64,000 nt of DNA from Letharia columbiana. Lineage: Eukaryota; Ascomycota; Lecanoromycetes; Lecanorales; Parmeliaceae. The position numbers were made by a program, and so were the translations under genes. Every line of letters begins with the position of its first letter. Position 1 is the first letter of the stretch. Under the pieces are notes generated by a model that saw nothing but the letters and a program-made list of their open reading frames with translations, was not told the DNA's origin and did not search any database. This document shows positions 1 through 11,445 of the stretch, in pieces. The stretch covers positions 481,501-545,500 of the forward strand of contig NW_023501068.1 of the NCBI RefSeq assembly GCF_014066305.1, written 5' to 3'.

Positions 1-1918
1 AGTAGGGTTGTGAAGAACAAGGCCTCCCAGGTCACTGCTACTCCTGGTGCGCTTCCTCGCTAATCTTGCAATTGGAGTGGATGACTCCGTTGCGCTGACT
101 GATTCTACCGCACCAGGAAAAGTGTCTTCTAGGGGTTTATCGTCTAATGAAGCGAGTCTGCTGGAAGTGTAGTCCAAGTTAGTATAGCCATCAGCTTGGG
201 ATCGTTAGTCCAATGTCTTAGGAGAAGTCCATAGGAGAGGTGAAATAGCTTCAATAGGCGTTGCTGCTTGTGGCATCGAACAGTCATAGCTCGGTTGAGC
301 TGACGCGGCCGCAGTAGTTGCTGCGGCTGCTTGAGATAGCAGGAAACTATCAAGAGCTTCCTTTTGCCGGTCTTGTGCTTGCATTTGTGCCAGCTGCGTA
401 TGATACGATGCGTGCCATTCGTCCACCGATGTGTCCGCACCTTGAGCTGATAGTGATGTTTCGCCAAACATTCTCGGGTTTGGGCTGTCTTCTCTTGGAG
501 TCTGGTAAGTCCAGAGAACCCTGCGCTATCCAGCTTGGCTCAGCATAGGTCTGAGGCACGTCTCGTCGCGATTGGGAGCCAAAGGCTAAGGCTGAGTGCG
601 ACATTGTCGGTGCTGCTGATGGTTGTTCGCTGCTATTCATGTACGAATGTTGCTGTGGATAAAAACCCGCACTTTGCACAAAAGGTTTTGGATTAACAAT
701 CGGAGGCGCCATCATGCACTGCCCTACGGTATCTTGACGTTGATATTGCTTGACCCTCTGTTGATTCTGCCGCTGCTGAGCTTGGTGCAAGTGTTTCTGG
801 AGGCCGCTTACAAGAGGCGCGATAGGTTTCGCCGCCATTGAGCCCCATCAACGTTGGTCGGGAGTATCTAGAATTTTCATTTCGTGCTTATACGTCCGCA
901 AGATCTCGACCTTGACTCGATCGCGGCTATCAACTCGAATGTCGTACTTGAGTTCGTCGACCTCGTTGAGTAGGTTATTGACGAGGCTAATGTAGTGCTT
1001 GAGATGGGAGAAGAGTTCATCTTCTGCCGGCTCATTGTCTTGCATCTCCCGCTGCGGTTTGGTGTCATTCGGTTCCTGCTTCACAGGCATGTTCTGAACA
1101 CTGATACTAAGGAACATATCGCCTGTGTTCATGTGTGGTGCATGGGCTTCTTGTGGGTCGCTTCCCTTTCTAGGTTCACCACGCTGAGAGTTTACCTGTG
1201 GCTGCTCCTGTAGGTGCCAACCCATCTCTCTGCTAGTCCCACCCTTTTGGGAATATGACTCTTTTGTGCTTTGATTGTCTTCGATCCCCAGCTTCAAGCT
1301 CTCGAAGTTGCGTATGTAGTCCTGATTGGACCTCGCCAAATCTTCGATTAGGGATCTCTGATCTTTGATCACTGAAGAAGGCTAAGATCTATCATAGTAT
1401 TAGCGAAGACCCATTATTGGATTAACAACATCTTAAAAAACCAGGTCATACCTTCCAGCAACTTGCCTAGCATAGGTAATGACATTCAGCATACAACAAC
1501 GTACTCTTCCATCTATCTAAGTTGTCCTCAGCAACTGCAACTTTGTCTGTAGGTATGACCACTTGACTCTCTCTAGCAGCACCACGGCTTTCGGTCTCCT
1601 TTCCCGGCCTAGCTCTCAAATTTGGCATCTTCTTCACCAATATAGTATCTATCTCTTCGAAAACCTCCAAAACTCTTTCACGACCTTACCAGCGGTCTGC
1701 ACTGCATTCTCCGAGACTATCCGACTCGATTCATCTTTATCAAGCAACGATCCCAGCTCTTTGAGAACGGAAGAGGTGAGGGATACGTCTTTGGATATGG
1801 AGATGACGGATCTATCTGCGTTCGAAACAATTTCACCGAAGGTGTAGAGCTTGATGCTTAGACGTAAGCCAACGTCAGCGATTTGGACCACGGATGCTAT
1901 AATGCCGAGTTTTGCCAT
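1..1918 (-). pseudogene. STAND/NACHT-type fungal N-terminal domain gene, broken, cut by the left edge
   Basis: The ATG at 1918 opens a helical domain (MAKLGIIASVVQIADVGLRL) of the kind that starts fungal STAND/NACHT-like and related regulatory proteins. Several breaks are visible. The frame changes near 1665 in a T run, again near 1515, where the downstream frame resumes with MLNVITYARQVAG, and again near 500. A TAA at 205-207 then interrupts a frame that stays open on both sides to the window edge; a CAA to TAA change would explain it. A probable intron lies at about 1375-1455 (GTATGA donor). The middle is polar and Gln-rich with no recognised effector domain. Three frame changes plus a stop favour a pseudogene, although this assembly also seems to contain indel errors. 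The 3' end is outside the window. Confidence 0.6.
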
Positions 1919-2721
1919 GCTGGAGGGCTACTTGGAGAATGCAAAAATTTTGCTCAAACACTACTCAGGTGTGGTTTGGAAACCCATTCCGACATAAAGC
2001 TTTGTTTTGACCAGTCTATACAGAAAACCACCGTCAATCAAAGCACAGCAAAGAAGAGACAGGCGAACAGCCTCATTCATCGAAGTTAATCACTCCAATG
2101 GTGACGATAAACTATGTGCGGTAAGAGAAGATGCTTGAGAGAGTCTCAGAGAACCCTAAGAGTGATAGAATATTGAGCACAGCCTTGCAATCGTCCCTCC
2201 GCCACAATATGCTGTAACATTGTTGCAGCAGCTTACCCTTCCCCCTCCGCCACGTTACCAAAGTCCGAAGAGTTTGGTGATGGCGACCCAGAGAGAAGTC
2301 ACGTCCACGTCTTCATCCGGCTTTGGGACAGCATCAGACTTCGCCTACCACGGGGTGACGATAGCGCTGACTTCGCGCATCAGAGCCTCGAGCTTGATGA
2401 CATCAAAAATTAGAGAGCGGCACCAGCGGGGTTGGTTCAATCACTCTTCCCCCAATTTTTTCATCCCAAGACCTTGGGGATTCATTTTCCATGTTGAGCT
2501 CCTGACGCTCGAAACGCTGGAAATCGTCCGAGAAAACCCGCGAAGCTGGAAAAATCGACCCTCACTACTTTGTTCTTCACATTACAACCGATACTGTGCG
2601 ACTCGGGCTATACCGCAACAGCGCTGCTGTGATCTACCTACGCATGACACTGGCCACTTCCTCTCACATAACCGTAACGACCACTCTGCAGCATTTGAAT
2701 GAGTGAGAAACGCGAAAGCAC
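1919..2721. other. Intergenic, no gene seen
   Basis: This stretch holds the upstream region of the N-domain gene and the downstream region of the ABM-like gene. Short open frames exist on both strands but have no recognisable protein character. Confidence 0.5.
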
Positions 2722-3707
2722 TCAAGTCAGCTCCACATGATAAACCTCCCTCTTCACCAACCCCTCCGCCCCATCCAACACTCCCACCAACCCCTCCCCC
2801 GCCTTCCCCTTCTGCGCCCCCCACCCCTCCCACCCCACCGTCCCCATCCACGCCCTCATCTCCCCTTCCAACCCCTCCACCTCCATACCCTCCACAACCC
2901 ACCCACCATGCACATCCCTCACCCCCTCCACCTCCCTCCCCCACCCTCGTCACGAATCCCTGCCATGTAGATTCCCACTTCTCCTTTTGCTCCGTCGTGA
3001 TGGCGAGGGGGAAAGTAGGCCATTACGACCTCGGTGACGGGGGCCTGTAGGGTCTTGGGCTGCGCGGGGTGGAAGAGGACGTGGATCGGGATCGGCGGGA
3101 CGGCGCAGAGGGAGAGCAGTTGGGCGCGGAAGGCCGGGAAGTGGGGCGTGTCGTAGAAGGAGAGGTGGTCTGCTTTGCTGTCCCAGTCTGGGGTTCATTC
3201 GCGTTGGTGTAAGCAGGCAGACCGACTGAGGGGGATAAAATAGGGGGCTGGGGTGATGAGGCAGGCTAGGTGCTAGGGAAATTGGCAGTCGAAAGGGTAC
3301 GGATGCTCATATCTTTCGACAAAATCAACTCCAGCGAGGATCTCCTTGCGCTGTTGAACGCTTTTTTTTTTTTTTTTTGGAAATGGACTAATCACTGACG
3401 AGACGGTCCTTCAAACTGATAACCAAACTCAAAAGATTTCAACTTCTCAAACAGCCACATCTTCTGACACCTTGCCTGGGGCGAAGAAAAAGGGGGGGAA
3501 GGAAAAGAGGCATTTACTAAGAAACATGCGGGCTTTGCTCCTATCCTCGACGACGCTACTGGTGTAAATGTCTCGGAAGCCGGGACATTTTTTCAGGGTG
3601 GAGATGGAGGATGCCCAGATGGCACCTTCGGGAGTGGAGGGGTCTTTGAGGTCGTACGGGGCTTTGAGGTCGATGATGCAGACTTCTGTGACCGGGATTT
3701 GGGACAT
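2722..3707 (-). CDS. ABM-like dimeric alpha/beta-barrel protein, one frameshift
   Basis: Exon 1 (3518-3707) starts at the ATG at 3707 (MSQIPVTEVCIIDLKAP). The donor is A|GTAAAT and exon 2 (2722-3187) follows CCCCAG, joining as RMFLNWDSKADHLSFYDTPH. Two antibiotic-biosynthesis-monooxygenase-like halves are visible; the first ends in the APVTEV/AYFPP strand and the second in REVYHVELT. The exons sum to 656 nt, one short of a full frame (about 218 aa). The frame change falls in a very G-rich tract on the coding strand near 2930-2965, so a missed G is the simplest explanation. The 330-bp intron is long for this genome and contains a 17-base T tract. Family function is often small-molecule oxidation or stress response, but the substrate cannot be read from sequence. 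Confidence 0.72.
3362..3378 (+). repeat. T17 homopolymer inside an intron
   Basis: Seventeen consecutive T on the + strand lie inside the 330-bp intron (3188-3517) of the ABM-like gene, reading as A17 in the transcript. Confidence 0.9.
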
Positions 3708-4312
3708 TTTGGGGGGATGGGGTTTCACGGTGAGATTTCCTGTTGTTCTGATGGAGGGATATGTGAAGACACAATGGGAGAGAGTTGTCCGTGGACAAAG
3801 GTCGTTTGAGCCGCGATATGCCCCTACGGCATCGGTAAGCGGTTCCAAAGATGCATAAATATTTCTCAGCACACAGGGTACTACGAAAGCATCCGTTCAT
3901 GGGAACAACCCTTTTGGGAGAGCATTCGTACTGTCCATTGGCTGCAAGACTGTATGGAGACATTATGCTTTGCAAAGTTCGCTTACCAATGCTTTGGTAA
4001 TATCGAGCTAGCGCATGACCCTAACAGCAATACTAGCGCAACTGACTCAGTGACTCGAGCTCGGCGACACGCATCATGCATTGAGATGGGTGCAGTGTGC
4101 AATAGTGTGGCAAGGAGAAATCTAGCCGCAAGTGGAGAAGTCGACGAGGAAAGGGTCCCACAGTAATGGCAATGCATCGCCAGGCTGCTAGAGGCTCCAG
4201 GTAGAACAGCATATCCAACGAGACCCTGAGAGGGTTGCTGAATGCCATACACAACATACTACACCGTATCATATTGCCTTCTTTGTTTGAGCAATATCTA
4301 CGTGTCAGTGCA
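3708..4312. other. Intergenic, no gene seen
   Basis: This stretch holds the promoter of the ABM-like gene and the 3' region of the F-box gene. No coding pattern is recognised. Confidence 0.5.
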
Positions 4313-6172
4313 TTAGAGTTCATCAAATGGGTCCGGCTCTGGGTCGGATTCCTCGCATGAAGCCTGGGTCCCGCAGAACTGACCGGGCTCAAAGTCGAAC
4401 TTCTCTTCGAAAGCCCTGCCAATCTCTAAGGTAATGGGAAGTTTGCCATGGGAATGCTGGCTTGCGACTCCAAGGTCCTTATCTGCGACAGCGTCAGCTA
4501 GCGCCAATGAAGCCGTGTTAGCCGATGAGGATGGCGGACTTACTCGCAACGACCCATTCGACGCCCGTTTCCTCCATATCTGCGGCAAGCTGAACTTCTT
4601 CCCATGTATCGTTCGGCTGACAGAGACCGTGCCACGTTATTATTCTTCTGAACCACGGTGTCTTGGACCCTTGAATCAAACGGGCCCGTTGCTCGTCCTC
4701 CTCGTCGAGCAATACTTCGGCTTCTCTTCGGGCTCGAGCAGCACCAAGATTTGCATTGGTACCCCCGCCAAAAAGAGATGACGTTGTTGTTCCTCCGCTC
4801 TGCGCCTTGGCCGTCGCAATAGCTTCCTTGATGCGGCCAGTGCGGTGTTTCGATCTCTTCTGTCTACGACAAGCTTGCACAGTCTCCCCAATTGCGTGGG
4901 TATCGAGTTTTTCATGACCTTCGATTGCGCCCCCCTCCGTTCCAAGGCCAGTCGTGATACCATTATGTCTCAAGCTTCCTATCTCGAGATCATCAAAGAA
5001 AAGCTCACGACAGACTGTAGAAGCAGCATATTCCAGATGGACAAGCTTCTTACTGAAGTCTCTAATCAACGGGCACAAGTGCGGACATTCTGTAGCGTCG
5101 TAGCCGTGGTAATCTCGATCATCGTCCCAACAGAGAAGTACAAGATGCTTCAGATTGGGCGGTGCATGGTAAAGCAACTTTGAGATTGTTTCGTAATCAA
5201 GATTGCAGAACCGGAGCTCAAGCTTTGCCAAGTTCACAGCCACCGAATCTGGATTACCAAGCAATTGCATGAGCAGTGGAGAGTCAAGCTCAGGGGGGAC
5301 ATTCAAGCACAATGCTCTCGAACCTTTTCAGACCTTTAGTTGGGCCTACTATCTGATCTGCTCTCAATGGAGTGTCCACGAAGTTACTGTTAAGTCTGCC
5401 GCCAGCAATTCCACGAGGATTGCGCATATTATAGCTGCCGTAATTGGTCGAGACGTTAGTGTAGCGCTTCTGCAAGTCGAGACTTGCATGCATAGGTGGA
5501 CTGGTTGCCCAGTAGTGACGTATTTCGAGATTCAAACAGTCTGGGAATGAAACGCCGTTGACCAAAGGACGCCAGAATTTGGCGTTCGGTACGCAACTTG
5601 TATGAGCGCGGCCATGGGTTTCCTGTGGGTCGTGTCGTCCAACATAGAGGATGAGCTTGGTAACTCGAGGGAACGTTTCACTGTCAAGACCTGAGACGGG
5701 TGTGGATTTGCATTGGCAATGTGCAAAGCCAAGGGTGATTGCTAAGTTGGGACATCGCCGAACGATAGCTTGGATGTAACGCGAGACCAAGATGGCCGCT
5801 GGAGGCTGGTCATTGTTTCTTGCACTATCTTTAATCTGGTCGATTGTAAGATCCAAGGTCTTTGTTTGATCCAGGCACTCTTGGGTTGACCACTTGTGAT
5901 CTGCCTTTCCCATGTATGTTGCTCTGGTAAAGGTTCGAGAAAGAAGCGTGAGGGACGTGGAAGATGAGACATTGGGATGCCGGTAGAGTATTGGGCGGAA
6001 GAGCTGGTAGGTGGCTTTGGAAGTAGCTGAAAGTTTTGAAACTTCCTGTTGCTGAAGAAAGGTACAGATGTAAGATCTATAAGTGCCAAATCAGGATCAG
6101 GCTGCAAGGGCAGTGTTCAGTGACTTACGCTATCTCAATGGGCAGCTCCCCGAAAGAAATAGCTTCTCTCAT
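4313..6172 (-). CDS. F-box / leucine-rich-repeat-like protein, one frameshift
   Basis: Exons are 6129-6172, 4544-6076 and 4313-4482, with introns of 52 bp (GTAAGT...TTATAG) and 61 bp (GTAAGT...CGCAG). Exon 1 and the start of exon 2 join into an F-box: LPIEIASYICTFL followed by EVSKLSATSKATYQLFRPI. Leucine-rich, LRR-like segments follow. The C-terminus is acidic (CEESDPEPDPFDEL). F-box proteins usually bring substrates to SCF ubiquitin ligases; the substrate is unknown. The exons sum to 1,747 nt, one base too many. The frame breaks at a C6 run on the coding strand near 5293-5298 and would run through at about 581 aa with C5. A more upstream acceptor (CTTGCAG) was rejected because it gives a stop at once. 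Confidence 0.75.
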
Positions 6173-6472
6173 TTTGATCGTTGCAATTGGAACCGACGGA
6201 CTGTTTAAAGGCTGTGAGTTGTTTGGGATTACTACTGAGGTAGGATGAAGCTTCTCAAACATACCTAAGTATGTAAGGTAAATATGACTCTACACTTGCG
6301 GGGATATATTATAGCTCCCGTCCCGGCTTACTTTTAGCGGCGGGTAGAGTATTCGTCATCCGCCTGGAGTTGAGCCGCATCAATCACTCCTTATTGGCTT
6401 TGAGAAGCGAGAAAAGCCCCTTCGTTGTCTGACGTCTGGCATTTGGCATCCTGCCCTCCATGCACCAAAGTG
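6173..6472. promoter_or_regulatory. Shared divergent promoter region
   Basis: These 300 bp separate the F-box gene start (6172, minus) from the apyrase start (6473, plus), so they must carry both promoters. No specific operator was identified. Confidence 0.5.
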
Positions 6473-8770
6473 ATGTCTGGCGACGTGGATAAGAGATCGT
6501 CGCATTGGCGGTATGGGATCATATTCGACGCGGGTTCCTCTGGTACCCGTCTACATATCTACAGATGGCTCGACAGCGACAAGGCAAGAAAGGAAGCGGG
6601 AGTGAAGGAATTAGAGTCGCTGCCTGTATTGGAGACTAAGAGCAAATGGACAGAGAAGATACATCCTGGTATTGCGACGTTCGGAGAGAAGCCCGATCGT
6701 GTTGGGCCAGACCACCTGGAAAGCCTATATAAGAAAGCCCGCAAAGTCATTCCAAACGGTCTTGAGGAAGACACGCCAGTATTCCTGCTCGCCACGGCTG
6801 GCATGCGCTTGTTGCCTGAGAACCAGCGTAACGAACTTCTGCGGCAGGTTTGCTCCTACACTCGTTCAAACACCAAGTTCCAATTACCAGAATGCGATGT
6901 ACATATACAGGTCATCCCCGGCGAGGTCGAAGGTCTGTACGGATGGGTCGCCGCGAACTATCTGCTCGGAGGCTTTGACGCGCCGAAGGATCACGCACAT
7001 GGGAAAAACCATCATACATATGGCTTTCTCGACATGGGCGGCGCCTCTGCGCAAATTGCTTTCGCCCCAAATGCAACGGAAGCTGAGCGTCATGCGAATG
7101 ATCTCAAGCTGCTCCGGATGAGGACTATTGATGGGACAGCAGCGGAGTATCGAGTCTTCACCACCACGTGGCTCGGTTTTGGAGTCAATGAAGCCAGGAG
7201 GCGATACGTTGAAGCGTTGCAGAAGGCTAGTGGTGCCATTGATACGGAGGTCCTCCAAGATCCATGCCTTCCCGCCGGCTTAAGCGTTACTACCAAGGGG
7301 GATGTTTTCCTACCAGGGTCAAAGACAATCAATGGACAAACCCCTCATCTGAATGGGACTGGACAATTCGACAAGTGTTTGATGATGACGCTGCCTCTTT
7401 TGGAGAAAGACCATATCTGTGAGGATAACCCTTGTCTTCTCAACGGAGTACACGTCCCTGCCATCGATTTTGACGTCAACCACTTTGTTGGCGTCAGTGA
7501 GTACTGGCATACCACGCATGAGATATTCCAGGAAAGCCACAAAGACAAAGCATACGATTTCAATACATATCAACAGCGAGTCAGCGAGTTCTGTAGCCAG
7601 GATTGGGATATCATTCGCAAAGGGATAGACAAGCACGAGTGGGGGAAGAAGGTCGATGAGCAGACCGCTATCGAGGTGTGCTTCAAAGCTAGCTGGCTTA
7701 TCAACATCCTCCACGAAGGCATTGGAATCCCGAGAGTGGGATTGGAGGCAACTCCAGATAGCATGCACAATGGTACGATGAAGGTATTGGATAATGCAAA
7801 GGACAAGGGCTTTACAGCTTCTTTTCAAGCAGTCAACAAGATCGATAATACAGAAGTCAGCTGGACTCTTGGCAAAATGGTCCTATACGCATCCAGCCAG
7901 GTCCCTCCATTAAGAAACGACGCCCTTGCTGTTGGATTTGGTAGCAATATACCCGGTATCCCCGCAGATTTCCAATACGCCGGCTCCGCAGCGGTCCTCC
8001 GCACGGAGAACTCCACTTCTACGGAAGACCATTGGCACTCGAATCTTTTCCGCGCATCATCACCACGCCGCATACCTGGCTTCATTCTCTTCCTTTTCAT
8101 TCTCTCCATTGCGCTGTACCTCCTCTGCGGTCGTTCCCGCCGTCAACGTATCTATAGCAGGTTCGGCTCTTCACCGCGGCGTGGCCTCGGCTCACCACCA
8201 CGAAAGCGTGGACTATTCGGGGGCAAAGTCCCGTTTTGGCGCTCCAACACGAGTCTAGGCAACTACGAGCGCGTACTCGAAGAAGGGGCAAATGACAATT
8301 TCGAACTCGGTTCTGTGGACGACAGCGACGAACCTGAGACCTCAGACTCCTCCTCTGCGTCCCACGGAAGCAAGACATCGGGGTGGGCTACCCCTCGTAG
8401 TCGAAACAAAAACGGTCTTGATGGAAGAGACCCTTTTGATAACCTTGGCAGCGGTCAAGGTCTCGGCATTACTGGCAATCCTATGGATAGAAGTGGGTAC
8501 GTACAATTGGATTCAAAGGGAGTCCCCCCCGTTCTGTACCGATATTCTTGTCTCAAGAGATATTTACGGGGCGATCAACGCTTCTTACTTCTTAACTTTG
8601 TCTATGATTTGCCCCCAAGTACCAACGCTAATTCGAAAAATCTGGGCAGGTTGATCGGTCGTACTGAAAGTAAGGAACGCATAGCCGGCATGGCTGAGGG
8701 TAGAAAATCCAGGAGAGGCAGCCCAGCGAGGCCAAAGGGACTAGGATTGAAACCTTTGGTTGAGGATTGA
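6473..8770 (+). CDS. Golgi apyrase (GDA1/CD39 nucleoside phosphatase)
   Basis: The join of 6473-8496 and 8650-8770 gives 714 aa. Apyrase conserved regions appear in order: DAGSSGTR at about residue 19, LATAGMRLL, GEVEGLYGWVAANYLL and GFLDMGGASAQIAF. One membrane segment (FILFLFILSIALYLLCG) sits near residue 535, then a basic, Ser-rich cytosolic tail, as in yeast Ynd1-like Golgi apyrases. These hydrolyse nucleoside di- and triphosphates in the Golgi lumen and support glycosylation. The ATG at 6473 is the first in frame. The 153-bp intron (GTACGT...GGGCAG) is a multiple of three with no stop, so unspliced mRNA would add 51 residues; splicing restores a tail reading GRTESKERIAGMAEGRKS. A C-terminal membrane anchor without an N-terminal one fits the Ynd1 type. 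Confidence 0.9.
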   Translation: MSGDVDKRSSHWRYGIIFDAGSSGTRLHIYRWLDSDKARKEAGVKELESLPVLETKSKWTEKIHPGIATFGEKPDRVGPDHLESLYKKARKVIPNGLEEDTPVFLLATAGMRLLPENQRNELLRQVCSYTRSNTKFQLPECDVHIQVIPGEVEGLYGWVAANYLLGGFDAPKDHAHGKNHHTYGFLDMGGASAQIAFAPNATEAERHANDLKLLRMRTIDGTAAEYRVFTTTWLGFGVNEARRRYVEALQKASGAIDTEVLQDPCLPAGLSVTTKGDVFLPGSKTINGQTPHLNGTGQFDKCLMMTLPLLEKDHICEDNPCLLNGVHVPAIDFDVNHFVGVSEYWHTTHEIFQESHKDKAYDFNTYQQRVSEFCSQDWDIIRKGIDKHEWGKKVDEQTAIEVCFKASWLINILHEGIGIPRVGLEATPDSMHNGTMKVLDNAKDKGFTASFQAVNKIDNTEVSWTLGKMVLYASSQVPPLRNDALAVGFGSNIPGIPADFQYAGSAAVLRTENSTSTEDHWHSNLFRASSPRRIPGFILFLFILSIALYLLCGRSRRQRIYSRFGSSPRRGLGSPPRKRGLFGGKVPFWRSNTSLGNYERVLEEGANDNFELGSVDDSDEPETSDSSSASHGSKTSGWATPRSRNKNGLDGRDPFDNLGSGQGLGITGNPMDRSGYVQLDSKGVPPVLYRYSCLKRYLRGDQRFLLLNFVYDLPPSTNANSKNLGRLIGRTESKERIAGMAEGRKSRRGSPARPKGLGLKPLVED

Positions 8771-9485
8771 GTGAAATCCTGAGGTCCGAAGAATCACATC
8801 CTAAATGAATTGAAAAAGACACGGCTAGCGAGCAGACTCCAAGAGCAAAGTGAACCACCGCCCGCGCAATTACCATACCGTCCAGCGAAGTCGCAGACCC
8901 AGGTGATTGTGCCGAAGAGCCACCGCCGTTCCTAGTGCATCCACTGAGAAGCTGGCGCGGGAAGTATTGGTCCAAAGGGTGGTTTCTAAGGCTCCAGTGC
9001 TTAGGGACAAGGTCCATTGTTGGCATCTTAGGAGACATTGCAACGATACAGATCATGTTGTATCTGACAGGGAAGGCTGCAGGATTCCCAAGAGGTGGAA
9101 TAGGCTGTATGGTTGAGGCGGTCGTGTATACTGGACTAGGGCCATTTGGGACTGGTGGCTGAATATCCTTATAGACTTAACTCACGATTTGACAACCTCC
9201 AAGTCTCGCAGTCTCGTCAACCACCTCTTCCTATCAGGAAGCTATCCTCATAAGCTCATACAGAAATATTAGGAACCTTCAATTCTAGTCTCTCCAGCGC
9301 CACAGCGTCTGAGAGTACTCCTTGCTGACAGCGCATGTTGCTGACGTTGCATGTCATTCTTCCCCTCAACGATCGAGGCAAGAGCCGACCTCGAATGGCT
9401 GGTAGGAGGGACCATAATATAGCCAATTCTGGCAATTCTTCTTGTACGACTCGCATTATCCTTCTAAACCATATCCAGAATAACG
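8771..9485. other. Intergenic, unassigned open frames only
   Basis: Minus-strand frames between about 8780 and 9160 are open (for example PPVPNGPSPVYTTASTIQP) but lack an ATG in place, splice partners or family resemblance. No gene is called. Confidence 0.4.
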
Positions 9486-10344
9486 AAACCGCCAGTCTCT
9501 CCCCATCGCATCTTTGTCTTTTAATCATCCACGTACTATATCTCAGAGGTTTAACACATCGTTTGCAAACCATGAGGGACTTGAGAACATCTTCCACCCT
9601 TTCATGTGCGCTTCCATGTACGGACCTGAAAGGATACAACCCGCTTTCAAACACAGCAGCGTTGCAGAAGATGCACGAGTCGTTTTGGTCGCAACGCTCA
9701 TATGGAGAGAGAGACTAATCAGGTAGCGGCTCAGCGCCTCACAGAGTCAATTGCGACGGCTGAGAAGAAGAAGGTAAACCGCACGAGATGAAAGATGATC
9801 AAAAATGAAGGGGCGTAGGGAGATGACTGATGGAGCGGCCCTACATAGGAAAAGATACACTCTGGAACAAGAACTCTTTGGCGACAAGACTCCTGATCGA
9901 TACTACGGGAAGCCAGTTTCAACGCCCAGCGGTAAAATGGGTAACCCGACATGGATCCCCCACGACCTTTACACGTCTCTCTCGCCCCTCATTCTCATCC
10001 GTCATCCGGCTCGCATCATCCCATCTTTTCCACCGCACGCAGGCAGGCAGACGTGTTCAAATCGCAAACCACAGACGAAGAAGATTTCGCAACGTTCACC
10101 CGTCTCCGTATTTACGGATCATCGGTGATTCTTATCGCGAACTCTACGCTGAGAACCACAATCTCGTCCACCCGTACTCCAGCTGCGGTACGATCAACAG
10201 CAAAAAAAGAAAAAAACCCCCCCATCTGGTCATTTGTAACAGACGCCGAAGACGTGGTACACAGCACTCAAGCCATTGTCTCGAAGCGTCGCAACATCTG
10301 GCACACCGATCCGCGCGGGGTTCCATATCCATAAAAAACCAATC
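9486..10344 (+). pseudogene. Decayed sulfotransferase-like P-loop protein
   Basis: Pieces of one protein are scattered over all three plus frames in the correct order. A start-like piece PVSPHRIFVF runs, after one extra T in a T4 run, into NHPRTISQRFNTSFANHEGL, the P-loop region. Then come FHPFMCASMYGPERIQ, the helix QVAAQRLTESIATAEKK, ALHRKRYTLEQELFGD, and the core segment NPTWIPHDLYTSLSPLILIR followed by HPARIIPSF. The end pieces include TDEEDFATFTRL, SYRELYAEN and PIWSFVTDAEDVVHSTQAIV. This order resembles the fungal sulfotransferase-like family seen in secondary-metabolite settings. At least four frame changes and no usable ATG (ACG sits where one is expected) argue for a true pseudogene. 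Family assignment is from memory of conserved segments. Confidence 0.6.
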
Positions 10345-11445
10345 CAAAAGAAAACCGACCTAAAAACAGACAAGATATCCCATAGACTCCTCGACACGCA
10401 TCCAAGCTCCACGAGGGTGCCACAAGGGAGGGAAAAACGTACGCTCCCATCCCACCAAAATCTCCACCGTAGCCCCCGCTTGGTTTCAAAAAGCTTTACC
10501 CGAGTGCCTTTCTTTCCTCTCGGCGAGCGCGAACGACCCGTCTTTGGACATACCCATGTTAGATGGGGAAATGGCCACGTGGACGGCGGAATCCGGAGGG
10601 GAAGAAGTCGCTGACTGATCGGAGGCGGCAGTGGCTGCGATGCACGATTATGAACACTTGAGGAAAATTCTGTCCGTGTGCGTAATCGATGGTGTGACGA
10701 ACATGCGAAGTATCATGCCGTCTGCTGCATTTCGGACTACGATGACCTCAACCCTTCACGGACGCTGCTGTCAGGAGGGTGACCTTTTTCCATCGACCCG
10801 AATCTAAGTGTAGATTTGCTGTGTCAGATGTGGAGAGGCGCCCTGGGTGCCTGCACGATGATTAAAGGGGTGAATACCGCCTTTTGACAGTCTCTCTACC
10901 GCACTCAGACATGAACCAGGACCACTACCGGACAGATGTCGCAAGAAAGAGGGCGCGGCGCGAGATGGGAGGTTAGGATCCATGACCGATGGACTTAATT
11001 TTTGCCTAGATTGCAAATCAGCATCAGACACCACTGCTGTACGAAGGTGGAGCTGGCTCTGGGAACAGCTGGCTGATGTTCTGGGTTCACATGATACGGG
11101 GGACGGAGATGGCTTCTAGCTTCCCCCGTGAGGATGGCGCTAGGGATGGTGATTTGTCCATGTCGGTGCTTAAGGGTGTGGAAGTATTGAGCGAAGTATT
11201 TTGGATAGGTGCGATCCTACCTCGACGGAAAAGGCTGGGTCAAAGTTCCTCGAACAGAGGCAAGCTTGCGGTATCAACGCCGAAATCATAGACCGGTTGA
11301 CATCGACGGGGAGGGCTTTCCCCGCTGTGGTTGCGAAATGGTGAAATTGACGCCTCGAGCTGGCAGATGACTTTCTTCACAACAAGCAAGAGGGGCATGA
11401 TATCGAGAAAGCTAGCTAGGTACATCTTGCCTACGATCCGGCACC
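10345..11445. other. Intergenic, no gene seen
   Basis: About 1.1 kb between the sulfotransferase-like relic and the 3' end of the Clr2 gene. Only short unrelated frames are present. Confidence 0.5.

Noticed and set aside
2703..3050. Proline-rich plus-strand frame of 115 codons
   Set aside because: It is the mirror of the G-rich coding strand of the ABM-like exon 2, whose protein matches a family on the minus strand.
6077..6128. Upstream acceptor CTTGCAG for the first F-box intron
   Set aside because: It leads to a stop within eight codons; the TTATAG acceptor restores a textbook F-box.
9256..9730. Minus-strand frame with two CxxC pairs (CIFCNAA ... VCKRC), like a zinc ribbon
   Set aside because: It is antisense to the sulfotransferase-like segments NHPRTISQRF and FMCASMYGPERI, which make better sense, and it has no ATG in place.
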